This document shows positions 13,653 to 26,000 of a DNA stretch of 64,000 nt, piece by piece (positions within the stretch are counted from its first letter, which is position 1; the number at the start of each line of letters is the position of its first letter). The translations under genes were made by a program, and so were the position numbers. The DNA lies in NCBI RefSeq assembly GCF_021155775.2, contig NC_060237.1:20234970-20298969 (forward strand), in the 5' to 3' direction. Below the pieces are notes generated by a model. That model saw only the letters and a list, made by a program, of their open reading frames with translations. It did no database searches and was not told the DNA's origin. Origin of the DNA: Neodiprion pinetum (lineage: Eukaryota > Arthropoda > Insecta > Hymenoptera > Diprionidae).

Positions 13653-15366
13653 TGCCTTCACCGAGAGGGCGTGCGATCGAATTTGAACTCGCACGAGAGA
13701 TCTTGGCGTCAAAATGTGAGACATTTTTCATTAAACGGATTCCTCCTTCTCGACTGGCGAATATTGGGTGATTTATTTATTTGTTACTTAATTTGCGACT
13801 GACTTTGAGGAGGGAAGGAAATGAAAATGCGCGAAGCGGTGAAATTCCGTGAAACGCGAAGTGTGTGTAATTTCCTTGACAGCGTGTCTAACTACGAGAA
13901 TTTTTTCCCTCTCTCGGGAAATGGGTTTATTTGGAAAATCTCAGGCACGACGACGGATGAAATAACGGAGCAACTGACGTTGACGCGAGATTCGGTCAGG
14001 AATAAAGTCAGCCTAACGAGACTGGCTTGAACTTTTCAAAATCTTGGGATAAATGTGCGATTTTCAGGATGAAGAGATTTTTCGTATCAATGTTTGCTTT
14101 ATTACTTATTCAAGATTATAATAACATGTACGAATACAGTGATAGTTATTCCTACAATAATAGGAGGTCACAGTATTTCTATATGAAGTATGATATGAAG
14201 TAAACTTGACGAACCAGAGTTTGTACTCTACGTTTGAAGACTGACCACTCTACGTTATTCTCTGTTGGAAAAGTGATAATGATAAGTAACAAGTTTTCTA
14301 AAAATAACTCTGCAAGTAAGTATCTTGACTAATATAAGCTCTAAGAAATGCATGAAACTTTCAATTTCAACGTGCAGGTCTAAAAGTTCATCGATTGGGT
14401 TTATGTATGCATAATATATCATATTATTCGTAAGCTAGCTTCACTTACAACGTCACGTTACTCCCATTTTTCTTATACTATACCAATTTTCGTTATTCCA
14501 GTCCATTACAAAATTCAATATAATGATTTGCAAATACTGTAATTCTTTTAACTCAAGAGTCCGATACCTGTTCTTACTAATCATTCCAAAAAAATATATC
14601 AACTCTAGTTTTTCACGATCACCATGCGACTCTTTGTAATTCTACCTCGATCATCTTCAAATTCGTCCATTTTATCCGTCTTGTGATATCTTAAAACTAG
14701 TGTCTCTCGAACATGTTTTCTCGATTTCGCTTACGGCGATAAAAACGAGCGACAGACCGAGACTGAGCAAAGAAATTGATCAATTTCATTGTAGGTCGCA
14801 TGCTGAAGCCGAACAGTAAATTTTGTAAACTCATGCCAGGTGTCTCTGAATCTTTGGATTTCCTACCGTTCCGCTCGGTAATCGGTACCTACCGGGTTGT
14901 TAACCGGATGAATTAGAACCGATCACAAGTTTCATCGGCAAGAGGTCAGGATACTTTTATTTGTCGTTTGTCAATTGCGGTTAAAAGGAGCGTGGCAGAA
15001 GCTTTTACTCTCGTTTTTACATAGCGGGGATTGCTCGCGGTTGACTAAGTAACCTTTCACTGAAGATATACAAGCTCGGAAACGGCGATACACACGGCTC
15101 TCAATACACATACGTATACATACCTATGTAAGAATTGGGGGAAATTTGTCGTGCTCGAGTGCCACAGTTCGAAGTAAAAGGTTATCGATTGGTACCTAAG
15201 AAGGAAAGGAACCGATGCTTATGATTGAGGAGAGTCGTGGTCCCGGCAGATGTGTAATTGAAGTCGGGCAGGAAAGGGGTTTACTCGACGTTTACTTTAT
15301 ACCGCGAGTAGCCCTGTGACTCAATTTTTCAATTCTTCGGTCCCCTTCGGTTGCCCGTCGTGGTGT

Positions 15367-15381
15367 GGGGGGGGGGGGGGG
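15367..15381 (+). repeat. Poly-G run (15 G)
   Basis: Fifteen consecutive G residues follow TGGTGT. The length may vary by slippage or be affected by sequencing error. Confidence 0.8.
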
Positions 15382-17360
15382 ATTCAGCGAGTTTCAATTC
15401 AGTTCTTATCCGAGGCCCCTTTGTCCGACAAATTTTAGAATTCTGCACCGAGGACTTTGTGCCAATTTGAAGTTACCTTTTTCCTCTTCTTTTGGTTTCT
15501 GCACCGGTTCTTTTCTACGGAAGTTTGATTAACTAGGTAACTTACGTACACATAGCTTCTGCGGCGGTTCGATAAAACTTTTCACAAGTAGGTACGTATA
15601 CCTTCTTCCTCGAAGATTCAGGCAATCGAATGCAACGCGGATCCTTCTGATTACCACGAAAACGGCGGAACCAATCGCCAATCGACTTGTCGCTGGTAGC
15701 CCGAGGACCCCTCGTGTTTCCCGGTTATTTTACCTACTCTTATGCAAGGGATGCTGTGGTCCAGATCCTCGGCGTTGACGTGCCCCGCGTGGCGCCCTCA
15801 ACTCGCCCCGTTGCCGTAGCAACAGTCTCGTTCGACGCCGGGAACGAACATCGTGTCCGCGTGTAGATGGAGGTGTGAGTGTACAAACACAAGGAAGGTT
15901 TCATAGCGCCGCGGTCCATTCCCTTCGCAACTTTTCTAATTTCCAACGCCGGATGTTCTCCTGACTGGACCCTGGACGCCGCTGGCGTTTCCTTTTACGA
16001 CAACGCAATCTTCGCTGCAACTAGATTTCATCCTCGTTGCATCGTGAGAAGTGTTTTAGCCTGAAATGTTTTTGCCAGGACAATTTGTTGATCTGGTTTA
16101 TAACGGTACACCGAGAGGTATTAAGTTTGGCTTGTCTCGTATTACGGTGATCCTTCTGGACGGAAACAAAAGTTGAAAACTCGAGCGAACTTCACCCTCC
16201 TCCGACTGCTTTGTGGAGCAGTACGTTGTGTACGAGGTTCAAGTTGCCGTGAAAAGGTCAAGAGCCGAGGCATTTCTGAAAAAATATATAAACAATTGCG
16301 GGGGTTGCTTGGAATCGAGGATTAAAAGGGCGAAATTAAATTACTCGATCCATCAGCCGAGGCACTCCTCTAATTTCGCCCATACCTTATTCCGGAATTC
16401 TCGTTGTGTACAGTTTACTCGAGTGGGTGGTGAGAAGTGTATCTTATATCTTTTTAAGACGCTTTTAACGTTTCGAGTTTCGATGCTTCAAACTCATTCC
16501 CTTCGAGCGAGAGAGATAAAAAGAGAAAGAGAGAGTCTGAGCCGTTCGTGCTTTGACTTGTTAGGCCTGGGAGTCTCGCATATTTTCACGTCTCTTTGCC
16601 CCGCCGAAATTCACGTACCCGTAACGTCTGAACAACGTTATTTTCGTTTTCTCCACACCAAAGTCGTCTTTGTCCTTCCGCCAGCTTGTACATCACGTAG
16701 TGCGGAGATCATAAAACGGTATATCACCGTTTATACGCACACATCAAAGATCTCGAGATGCGGAGAGTGCACCTCTGTTTTCAGGCGACACAGTCCAGCG
16801 TTGTCGTTCATGCACGGTGACGACAAATCTACGTCGTGCGTCGACGGTGACGCTTTTCCGGGCATGCGACGCTGTGCTTTTGTCGGTGTGTTATAACGGC
16901 AGCTGTGGGATGCTGCCTCAATGTCTGCAGCTGATGGGCCGTAGCGTAAACCTTGAAAAATGATCCCCGTCGGGGCTAAATTGGCATATTGCACACGGAG
17001 CGTGGCTTTTCCCTGTTTCCTCGGAAGTTAGCGGAGGGGGTTATATCCACCTTATGACCATGCTCTACACACACGCAAGTACGTTTCTGCCTCTAGTACT
17101 ACAGTGACATTACCGAGGGTGAAGGAACGGGGGTATGTTTGCTTTACTCGCAGCAGTCATCCACATTGCCAGTTACGTTGGGATTGGTACACATCGAACG
17201 GACGTCATGGAGTTACTGGAAGGGACTGTAAATTCGTGTACAGGTTTACATAGGTATGTAATATACCTACGTGTTGCGGTCCAAGTAATAATTTAGCGCC
17301 TGCTTTAAACCCTACGTAGGATTTAAAGACAGTAAAGTAGGTTATATTTCAATGCAATAT

Positions 17361-17418
17361 CAGACCCTACTTTCACGCTAAAAATCTCCGAAATTTCCCG
17401 ATTTCAAAGTAGGGTCTG
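17361..17418. repeat. Perfect 13-bp inverted repeat
   Basis: CAGACCCTACTTT (17361-17373) is matched by AAAGTAGGGTCTG (17406-17418) with a 32-bp loop. The AAAGTAGG word recurs nearby (17334 and 17995), suggesting a degraded repetitive element over about 17.3-18.0 kb. Confidence 0.55.
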
Positions 17419-17900
17419 TTTAGAACCTCTTTTAACCCTCCAGAGGTAAAATTAAACCTTCTTGTTTGAAACCCTCCTTTAAAGCGCAAAATCCTACCCA
17501 GCTGATAAAAGTCCATCGGTTCGGATTAATTATGATTGAACTACAAAAAATATGATTAAAACCTATGAAATTAAATCAAAATCCAATAAATAAGAATTGA
17601 GTTACATGTGCGTTTATTCGTATTTTATGTACATTCAATCAGTTAAAAGAGTTTCTATATTTGTAAGAACGTTGATTAAATACAGTAGAAATGCAATACT
17701 TAATTTTCAAATGGTATTGAAACTTATCAAAATTATTTCGAGATAACCCTTGGATTATTTATTGTGAACACTTGGATGTCGCTGTAATAATATATCTATA
17801 GACAAGGTGTTACAGGTCTAATGGAGGAGCTGTAGATTGAATAGCATCAAAATAGGTTCAATCGTCTACTGAGAACGTCAAAATAGGGTTTGGAAACTTT

Positions 17901-17981
17901 AATTTTTAGGAGTTGGAGGTTCAATGTAAGGTTTGTTCTTAAATTTTTAGGAATTCGAGGGTCAATGTAGGATTTCTTGGT
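17901..17981 (+). repeat. Two tandem copies of a 41-bp unit
   Basis: AATTTTTAGG, then an AnTTnGAGG core, then TCAATGTA occurs at 17901 and again at 17942. The copies match at most positions. This belongs to the same repetitive patch as the inverted repeat at 17361. Confidence 0.6.
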
Positions 17982-18079
17982 TCATTTTCCTTCAAAGTAG
18001 GTTTTTATTCAATTTATTATTAATAACTCGCATTTTAATTTCATCGTGATTGATCTTCGTTTCTTTTTTTTTTTTCCAG

Positions 18080-18210
18080 CAGTTAAAACGCCGTGTAAAT
18101 GCAGTGGTTTGATTAATCACGTGATAAATTACTGCTACGGAACCGGCTCTACCGCACGAACAATTGTATTGAGTGCTATTTTAGCTTTATTTGTATATCG
18201 AACTGTGATT
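18080..18210 (+). other. Candidate internal coding exon, function unknown
   Basis: A long pyrimidine tract ending TTTTTCCAG precedes position 18080, and a consensus donor GTAAGT starts at 18211. Between them one frame is fully open (two bases, then 43 codons). It encodes a peptide with three Cys (near PCKCSG and NYCYG) and a hydrophobic stretch TIVLSAILALFVY that could be a membrane segment or signal anchor. The acceptor phase is 1 and the donor phase is 0. No flanking exon was recognised. It could be a 5' exon of the furin gene, an exon of an unknown gene or non-coding RNA, or chance. Confidence 0.3.
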
Positions 18211-21200
18211 GTAAGTTCCTATTTTTTGCTTTCCCGAATGCAGGTTTTAGCTATTAGAAATCCTCTTCATTCGCCAGGGACACACGTATTTACAAGTTTT
18301 TATTCAAGTTCTATTTTACCCTTCGTTACATAATATACACCTTATACGTATGATTTTCGTAAAACAAACCAGACAGCCGTCTGGAGGGCATTAATTACCC
18401 CGTTTATGATCAAATGTAACATGTAATCCAGTTACTATTTTCCACGCGGAATATGTGAGTTTAATCCGCCGAGGTCAAACTGGATATATATTTACCCGGC
18501 ACCTTACGAGCCGTATGATTGAACTTTAACTTTTTATGGATTCACTCTCACCATGTTCTGTAGAATTAACTGTTGAAATGTCTGTTTAAATTCTAACTGT
18601 TTAATTTCACCACCTACGAGTTTGAAAACTATCGTTCAAACATGTTTTATTAGAAATAGAATTTACGAGCGGTACACACCCAGGGTGGTGTGGAACAGGA
18701 TGTCAAAAAATGAGTGTCCACGGAGGGTATTTATCACCAGTCCTAATTGAACGCACCATAATCGAACTTGCTTGGTTATCTATCACACATATCCCGGTTA
18801 TTTTACAGTACTATCGGTCAGTCTATACGGGGTGAACAATCCTCGGGTCTCGTTGTTAGCGAGCCCAGGCCGGATTTCTGACTCTGAGAACGTAAAGGTG
18901 ATAATCGATATCCTCAATTCGGTTTTCTAACGGCTCCACCGTCTGCGGATTGAAGTGGGTTTTGTTTGGGTTTTGCCGTCCGTTCGTTCGGGTCTCTGCA
19001 CCGGAAATAGGGTGGCTTCGCGGGAAACTAGAGGATAATTTGCAATTGGAACGTATAGTTGCAGGTCAATCCTTTGACCTCTTCCAGTATACACAGTCAA
19101 CTCTCGATGAACGAACAAACCTACACCTACCTATGGACCCTGCTCACTGAAGCCGTCTAATTGATTTACTAATTAACAATCTCGCTAGCCGCAGGCTCGT
19201 CATATACACGTAAACCCGTGTACCCATATACCCATTCGCATCTATTACGTATTCACGCGAAGCACACATTGGTCTTCGGTCATGTACAATATGTATCGTC
19301 CAGAGTACCTGACCGGTTTTCCAATAATTCCAGGCAAAAAGTGAAAAAACTGATCCACAAGGCAGCTTCCTATACCCTCGGAGCTCGACCTAATCGTCGT
19401 TCCAGAATCTCCCTCCATGAGGCACTCTTATGCCTCTCTTGTAACGGACAATAGAGGCTTGCTTGTTTCAGCCCGAGACTGAACCGATGCCCAGCAAAAC
19501 TTGCCGTCTTCGCTTGGGGAACGATGCCCACGTGCACGTCAAAAGCCTGCGGTATTGGCTACCGTTCGCCTCGATCTTTTCAACCCGTGTCCATAACCGC
19601 CCTCGTGGTAATGGGAAGGACATAACTCACGACGCCCTCCCGACACGGGGTGTTTCGATATTAGGCCGCCTCCGCGTCATTACGTGGCCCTTTCTCGGGT
19701 GTCGAAGCTTTGGGGTGCCGAAGTTGGTACGTCGAAGGGGTCCGGAACGGGCGTGATGCTGCAGCCGATGAATGCTCGCGGAAAATACGGCACCCGTCGT
19801 CATCAACGGAGGGTGCAGAAATCGGGGGACGACGCCCACGTTTCGCGTTGAAAACTCCGTAACGCTGATGGCTTTTGTGCGTGCATTCGGAGCCTTTAGT
19901 GAACTCAGAGATCGGATGCCGGGTACTCGATGGTCGGCAGGCTGGATATGGTGGGCATAATAGCTGTAACGCCGAGGGGCCCAATCTCTGGTTACCTACT
20001 TCCAGGAATTATTCTCGGCCGCTGAGAGAACGGAGGAACCCACAACCCCTGCGGCTTTGGCGGCTCAATGGTAGGCTATTTGCTAAGGGCGTTGTAACTT
20101 CCATTCTAAATTGTCCTGCAAGGGACGTCCGGGTCACCGAAACCAAAGACGTGAGAAAAAATAAAGCCGAATTCTACTACCACTTGGAGGATGCCATCCT
20201 CAATTGCCGGGACTCTGAACCTTCCGACTCGATCCTCGTTTCGATTGGTGCAGCGTGACGCGCTTTGGCGATGGACTTTGAAAGGAAACATTTACTCTAC
20301 TAGACCCGGCCTTTTCCAGAATATCTCGACCATGGTAAATAGGGATTTTCCTGACGTAGCGAATCTCTAAAGTCGAGGGCGCAATTTGCGGCCAACCGAA
20401 TGGAAAATTCAAACGCCCAAACAACAACCCACCGAATGGCCAACGACGTTCGGAAATGAGATACGAAGAAGTGCCTACCACAATTTCGGAGTAAACTGTT
20501 ACAGTGTTTGGATATATATTTTCGGTTGAAAAAATTTCGTCAGATGTAGCTGTACTGTTATCGTACGACTTTCGCTTGGCAATGTCCATCGTTCACCTTT
20601 CATGATAGCTAGGCCATCCCCCGAGCTTTCAAAGGGCATCGTTTTACCCTTCGCTTGTTTTCACTGTGCCGCACAAAACACGGTCAGTGGTAATTACGGG
20701 AGTGTGATGAGTTTAAGTGAAAAAAACAAAAATAAACGGGGTGGTACTAAAGACAGAGCTTAGGTGGAAGGGGACAGGATTAGTAGAGCTATTACGAAAG
20801 TATAGCGGCGGTTAAAACGAGTAATCGGGAACGTAAAACGCGTCATCTCTCATTCTCTAACAACCTTCTCTCCGCCCGGGGACATAATGAAGCCATCATC
20901 CCGTCAATGATCCTCCAGTACGGCGGTCGGGTAAACGTTACCAACGCACCATCTAACCGTCTTTCACGATCCTCGCCCGCTCGTTAAGCAACTGTACATG
21001 AAACGCCGATTAAACTTATCGCTACTCCGTTCACTTAGGCACACAACTCGTCGTCACTCGTACGGTTGACTGGTTTGACTCCCGTCAGTCCATATCTAAT
21101 CTTAATCACTTTTCAGCAAAAACTTTTACAGAGCTTATCGTTTCTAAGTCAAATCGACGATCGCAATGAATCTATTCACGAATCATTTCGACTGCGATGA

Positions 21201-23010
21201 ACCCACCGATCAATGCATCAATTAATCACCTCGTTATTTTCTGTGTTACAGGTGAGCTGTGGTGCACTTTGTTCGTTGTACAGTTTGCGATGTTCGGTTC
21301 TCACGCGATACGTAAGTTCTTGAAATGCACCGTAGATCCTTTATCCCTTAATTTCACTGAAAGTCAAGCTCAACCAAGACGACGAGAACCAAGCAGGTCA
21401 ACCGCAGCGCTGAGGAAGCTGGAATGGTTCGTAAGTTCACGAACGATGCAGAGCTTCAAAGTTTCCAAACGGTCCATCGACTACCGAGACAAATATCGAT
21501 AGTTGTCACACACGAGCTGGGCGGATCTAAGAAGCGATTGCTCGGACAACTATTGACCAATTAATTCAAGGATGGCGGAAACTTGTTAAAACTTTGTCTT
21601 CACTCGCCCGAGTTGGCAGGCGAATATGATCTGAGACTTCGGAGTCCCAAGAAACTTGATCGGGTCCGCATCGAAGGTGCGCGGTGCAGTTTCCAAGATA
21701 ATCAATTGCAGTGTTCCGCACTGCTGAAATTCAACTCTGTTTGAGGATGTACAAGATTTTACGGCTGCGGTAATTGCCTTCGTTACTCGGTTGTATATCG
21801 CGGCATTAATGCCGAGAGAAGGGCAAATACGCTGATAATCAGGATTAACTGCGGGACGGTTGCCACGCGAGCTTAATTGAGACGGGGATGCCGACCCGTA
21901 AAAGACAGCACGTATTGCACCCTAGACTCGTATATTAATAACCATTGCAATACAGCCTTGAAATGGTCTCGCAACTAGATTAATCACAATGAAGGGCTAA
22001 TTGAGACCGAGTCTCCCCAGAGGGGCGCGGGAAGCAAGCTCATTCTCGGACCACGGTCAAAGTCTGCGACCGTGTAACATCCGCCATTCGATGCTATTCC
22101 TGTCTCATTGTCCACAGGAGGATCCACGGGACCTACTCCCATTGTGTTTGTTCTTCTTTTATTAACGCCTTCGGTGCCCTTACACCCGGTGTCTCGGTTA
22201 CTTTTGTCAGAATATTGCGAGGGGGTGTTGGTTACAGTTTCTTGACAACGAACGTTGAAATGGATACAACCATGGGTTCAATAATTGATGGCGTTGTAAG
22301 GTACTGTACGATTTTGCAAAAGTTACCTTGCACAATTGTTTTTTTGTTTTATTTTTTTCTCTTTGTTTTTCTCCGAGTGGAGTGATCGTTACGAAGCTTA
22401 ATATTTTAGAATTTTGTTCCCTTACGCTTGCAGATGTTTTTTCGTTCCGTCGAAACTTTGCACAAGGGTATAGTAAAAAATAACACCGTCCCCAAGTTCG
22501 TTGGAGGAATCACGGCTGGTTACAACCTATAATGTATTCGTGTTTTTTACAACTTATACCTGCGGGTAATAAGGGTTGTATGTAAATTGAAAGGGGCAGA
22601 AAAAGAGAGAAAGGAGTGAAAAAATTCGCGTAAATATGGTGTACTGTAACTATGTAGGTAGATGCGGGCTTTCAAGAGCTGAAAGAATCTTGGTGGCATA
22701 AAAGACCGACGAAGATGGTGCGAACTCGTTTGAGTGCCGGTAACAGCCTGGAGGTTCATCCCCAGGGAAAGCTGCATCCCGGTGATCCCGGCTTATATAT
22801 CTCGATCCGACGCCATAGCCGCCTCGCCTTCCGGATCACGATGGAACGCACTCAACCACGGTGCGCTGGCTAAGAACCTGAGACCGACGAGGATTCGCTG
22901 TATAGTTGAAGGAAATATCGGATTAACGTGGCCGCGGGAATTGCATGATGTTTGAGACTTACGATTTCAAGACGTAATCGCGTACGAGATGTAGAGCGAA
23001 AGAGCGAGGG

Positions 23011-23016
<6 letters not shown>

Positions 23017-23055
<39 letters not shown>
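23017..23055 (+). repeat. AG dinucleotide microsatellite
   Basis: About nineteen uninterrupted AG units flanked by purine-rich GAAAGAAAG. In insects such tracts can bind GAGA-type factors, but nothing else here indicates regulation. Confidence 0.85.
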
Positions 23056-23056
<1 letters not shown>

Positions 23057-26000
23057 GGAAGCCCCTTTAGCAAGGTGCCTGTGATGCGACTCGGAAATCG
23101 GTAGCCACATCGATCAGTGCAAATCGCCAATCGCCAATCGCGCGATATGGATTTGCATTTATGGTAGTGAAATCTGGTAAATTTTGATTTTAATATCAGT
23201 GGTGTTTGTAGGTGAGAACTGTAGTTTACATTCTTCTTCTTGACTCTTGTAGATTTTTAAATTCTTAAAAAGAATGAATGTCAAATCAAACGTTGATTAT
23301 TGTATCTGTGATGGGAAGATGAACGATTCTTGGTTCTTTGTACAAACTAGACCAAAATTCGAACTTTTCTGTTTGGATAAAAGCATTGCAGTTACTAGGT
23401 GTACTGAAACCAGTACAGTTTGGCTATTAACACGCACTCAACGTTACATTGTTATGCATCAAAGAGATGCAATAATGGAATTAGCATTATCGTGCACGGA
23501 TTTTAGTTTCATCAGACTGGCTTGCGAGCAAATTGAAATGCACGAAATATACGAGGTCGACGTTCGGCGATGTTGAGGTGCGAAAAAATTTGAAAAAGTC
23601 TTAATTATTTTGCAACTTCGGCATTACTTTGATGAAATTGGACTGTTGAAATGTGAGTGTACTTTGCGTGTACCTTATTACAGGTTTGCTGAATCTTGTA
23701 AGATTCTAACATCACGGAACAGCGATCTTTACGCGACATTCACCGTTATATTAACATCAATGCTGAATAACTTGCCCTATGTAAGCTCACAGTTCATAGA
23801 CATTTAGGTAGGAAATGGGTATGCGTATAGGTGCGCCACATGCGCCCGAGTACTCAGGTTCGGTGATACGGTGTAATTCGGTAATATGTAATCCCGTTTC
23901 TCACGTGCAATCTGCAAGCTTAGCGTATAAAGTAATCGTAAAGCGGGATTCATAAAGACACGGGGTCTTCGCGCCATCATGCCATAATTTACATAATATC
24001 AGCGTTTACGATGCAGATGAAAAACCCATATTAGCAGGAGCCGAGTGGCAGGTGTCCTCTCGCACGAATGGGGTCTCTCTCCATCTCCCAATCTCACCCG
24101 ACCGAAACTTAATTACGTCTCTCTGTGCGGAAGTTCTTGCGCAGTTGTTAATTAATTTTACCTCAGGTAAATCGCGAATCGTGAGTTAAATACTCCTGAG
24201 GAAATTTTCCCGGCGATCCCTGGAGCGATCACCTCTTTCCCTGTAAAAGCCTCCGGCATTTTCGCGGCTCAAACCCAAGCTTCCTCTGACGCACGTACCG
24301 CTGACGGAATGGGTTAAGTGACATTTTACCCTCCCTGTTGAAATTCAGTTACCACCCGCATCCACCTTGCAGAAAAGTAATCGACTTTACCCTGCTCCGT
24401 GAAAATATCATCCCCTGAAGCTAATAGACGCTCTTGACTTTGTTTTCTCCTCTCATCTTTTTCCAACTAAACGTTGTCACAAACGTATCCAAGTTGTCCA
24501 TCCGCGTTCCAACCATCGAGGTTGAGAAATTATTTTCTTACAGCGTATAACAAATTCTTGTCGTTTTCAAACTTTGCCGGACAGAGTTTCTTAATTATTT
24601 CCATTTTGTCATTCGATTTCCTGACGCGTGTACATTTTTTCACACTTGGGGAAAGAACGAACGCCACTGACGCCTGTCGCCTCGACGTCTCTTGCTCGTT
24701 TTTCACGCACCGCTACGACTGTCCTGCATTTATCTTTAGGGACTTGCCCTGGACACCTACGGAGGTGTGGCATATTACAATAACACTTCTCTCGGCTCCC
24801 GACGCGCGGCTACTTCCCAACAAATTAGACGCGAAATTACGCTGCTGCTCGTGCAATAACCGAGGACTCCTCCTTGTTTACCCTGGGGGGAGGCTTGTAC
24901 TGGACAGCGAAATCAGCTCAGCTATGGCCCTGTAATAAAGAACCTCTGACGGATAGAAGGGGCCCGAGGCTTACGGATCCCGCGTGGGTGTTCTTCAACT
25001 ATTTTCATTAGATTCAATATCAGGACGACAAGAGGGGAATCTCCACGGTCAATATAATTGAAGCGGAAAATCTCAGCCGCTGCGAATATTTATCGGCACA
25101 ATATACGGGTTAATTATCATCTCAATAAAGGCTTTCACGAGAATCCCAACGTTCTTGCTATCCCAAACAGATTTCGAGACTCCAGGAATCCACCTATAAT
25201 GGAATATTGATTTCAAAAGACACTACGGTTTATTCGAGCATTGGCACGACAGGATTGCCAATCTTTCATCCCGCGTGGGCCGTTCAAATAAAACTTTCCA
25301 CTGTTTTGCCACACAGTGTTCGTCTGTAATTAAGAACAAGATTGAAACTCGACGGTGATATCAAGGATTATTAAAAGTGACGGAAAAAATGTGTCACCCT
25401 TATTTTCATGAAAAATTTTTCGTCGTTGTTGAGATAAAAAAACTAGTGCAAAGTTCGCGGCGACGTATAATGCTTGTTTTTACTTTGCAACAGAATCGAT
25501 GTTCTCTCCAAGTTCGGGCGAGGCAACGTCTTGTTTATTGCAAGCATTTCGTTACACAACGGTACGAATACGTACCCACACTAATTACTTTGCCTTATTC
25601 GATTATATTTCACGTCTTCGTTTTTTCGACCCTGGGGGACAATCCACCGCAACGTGGAAAATTGTCGAGACGGATTCTTTGACAACCCTCTTCACAAGCT
25701 GAATTTGAAACAGCGCCGAAAGAACCTTCAATAAACCCCGAAGATATCGACCAACCAAAAGTTAGTTCAGATTCGACGTCGTGACCCACACGGAATTTGA
25801 TTTCTCGGTGTCGGGTGATATTATCATTATTATATTTCGGGCAGATTTCTGGCATGGCTTTTCCTCTGAGAGGCTTACGATGCACTCTGATACATCCTCT
25901 TTAATCAATTCCGCATGTTCGCGGGGGGTTCTTTGTCTCGTCGTTACGTGTTCACTGCCCCATATCGCGATCGCATGGTCTTTCCATTTGAGTAAAAACT

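Larger units (their letters stand above)
1..18079. other. Long non-coding stretch (probable intron or intergenic DNA)
   Basis: I see no protein family in any frame here. Open frames are short, often start at non-ATG codons, and overlap on both strands in GC-rich patches (about 8.2-10.9 kb), as expected by chance. The furin exon at 44760 starts in the middle of the propeptide, so this stretch is likely the distal part of a very long furin intron or lies just outside that gene; this is inference. It holds simple repeats and two inverted-repeat elements that are listed separately. No tRNA-like or rRNA-like sequence was noticed. Confidence 0.6.

Noticed and set aside
16213..16896. Plus-strand 227-codon open frame
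   Set aside because: Composition looks random (mixed Cys, His, Arg) and no domain or neighbour support is seen; it starts with ATG-less sequence context and lacks a polyadenylation signal.
25845..25890. His-Gly-Phe match considered as the missing furin propeptide exon
   Set aside because: The following residues (SSERL) do not fit the propeptide pattern and there is no phase-0 donor at the right distance.
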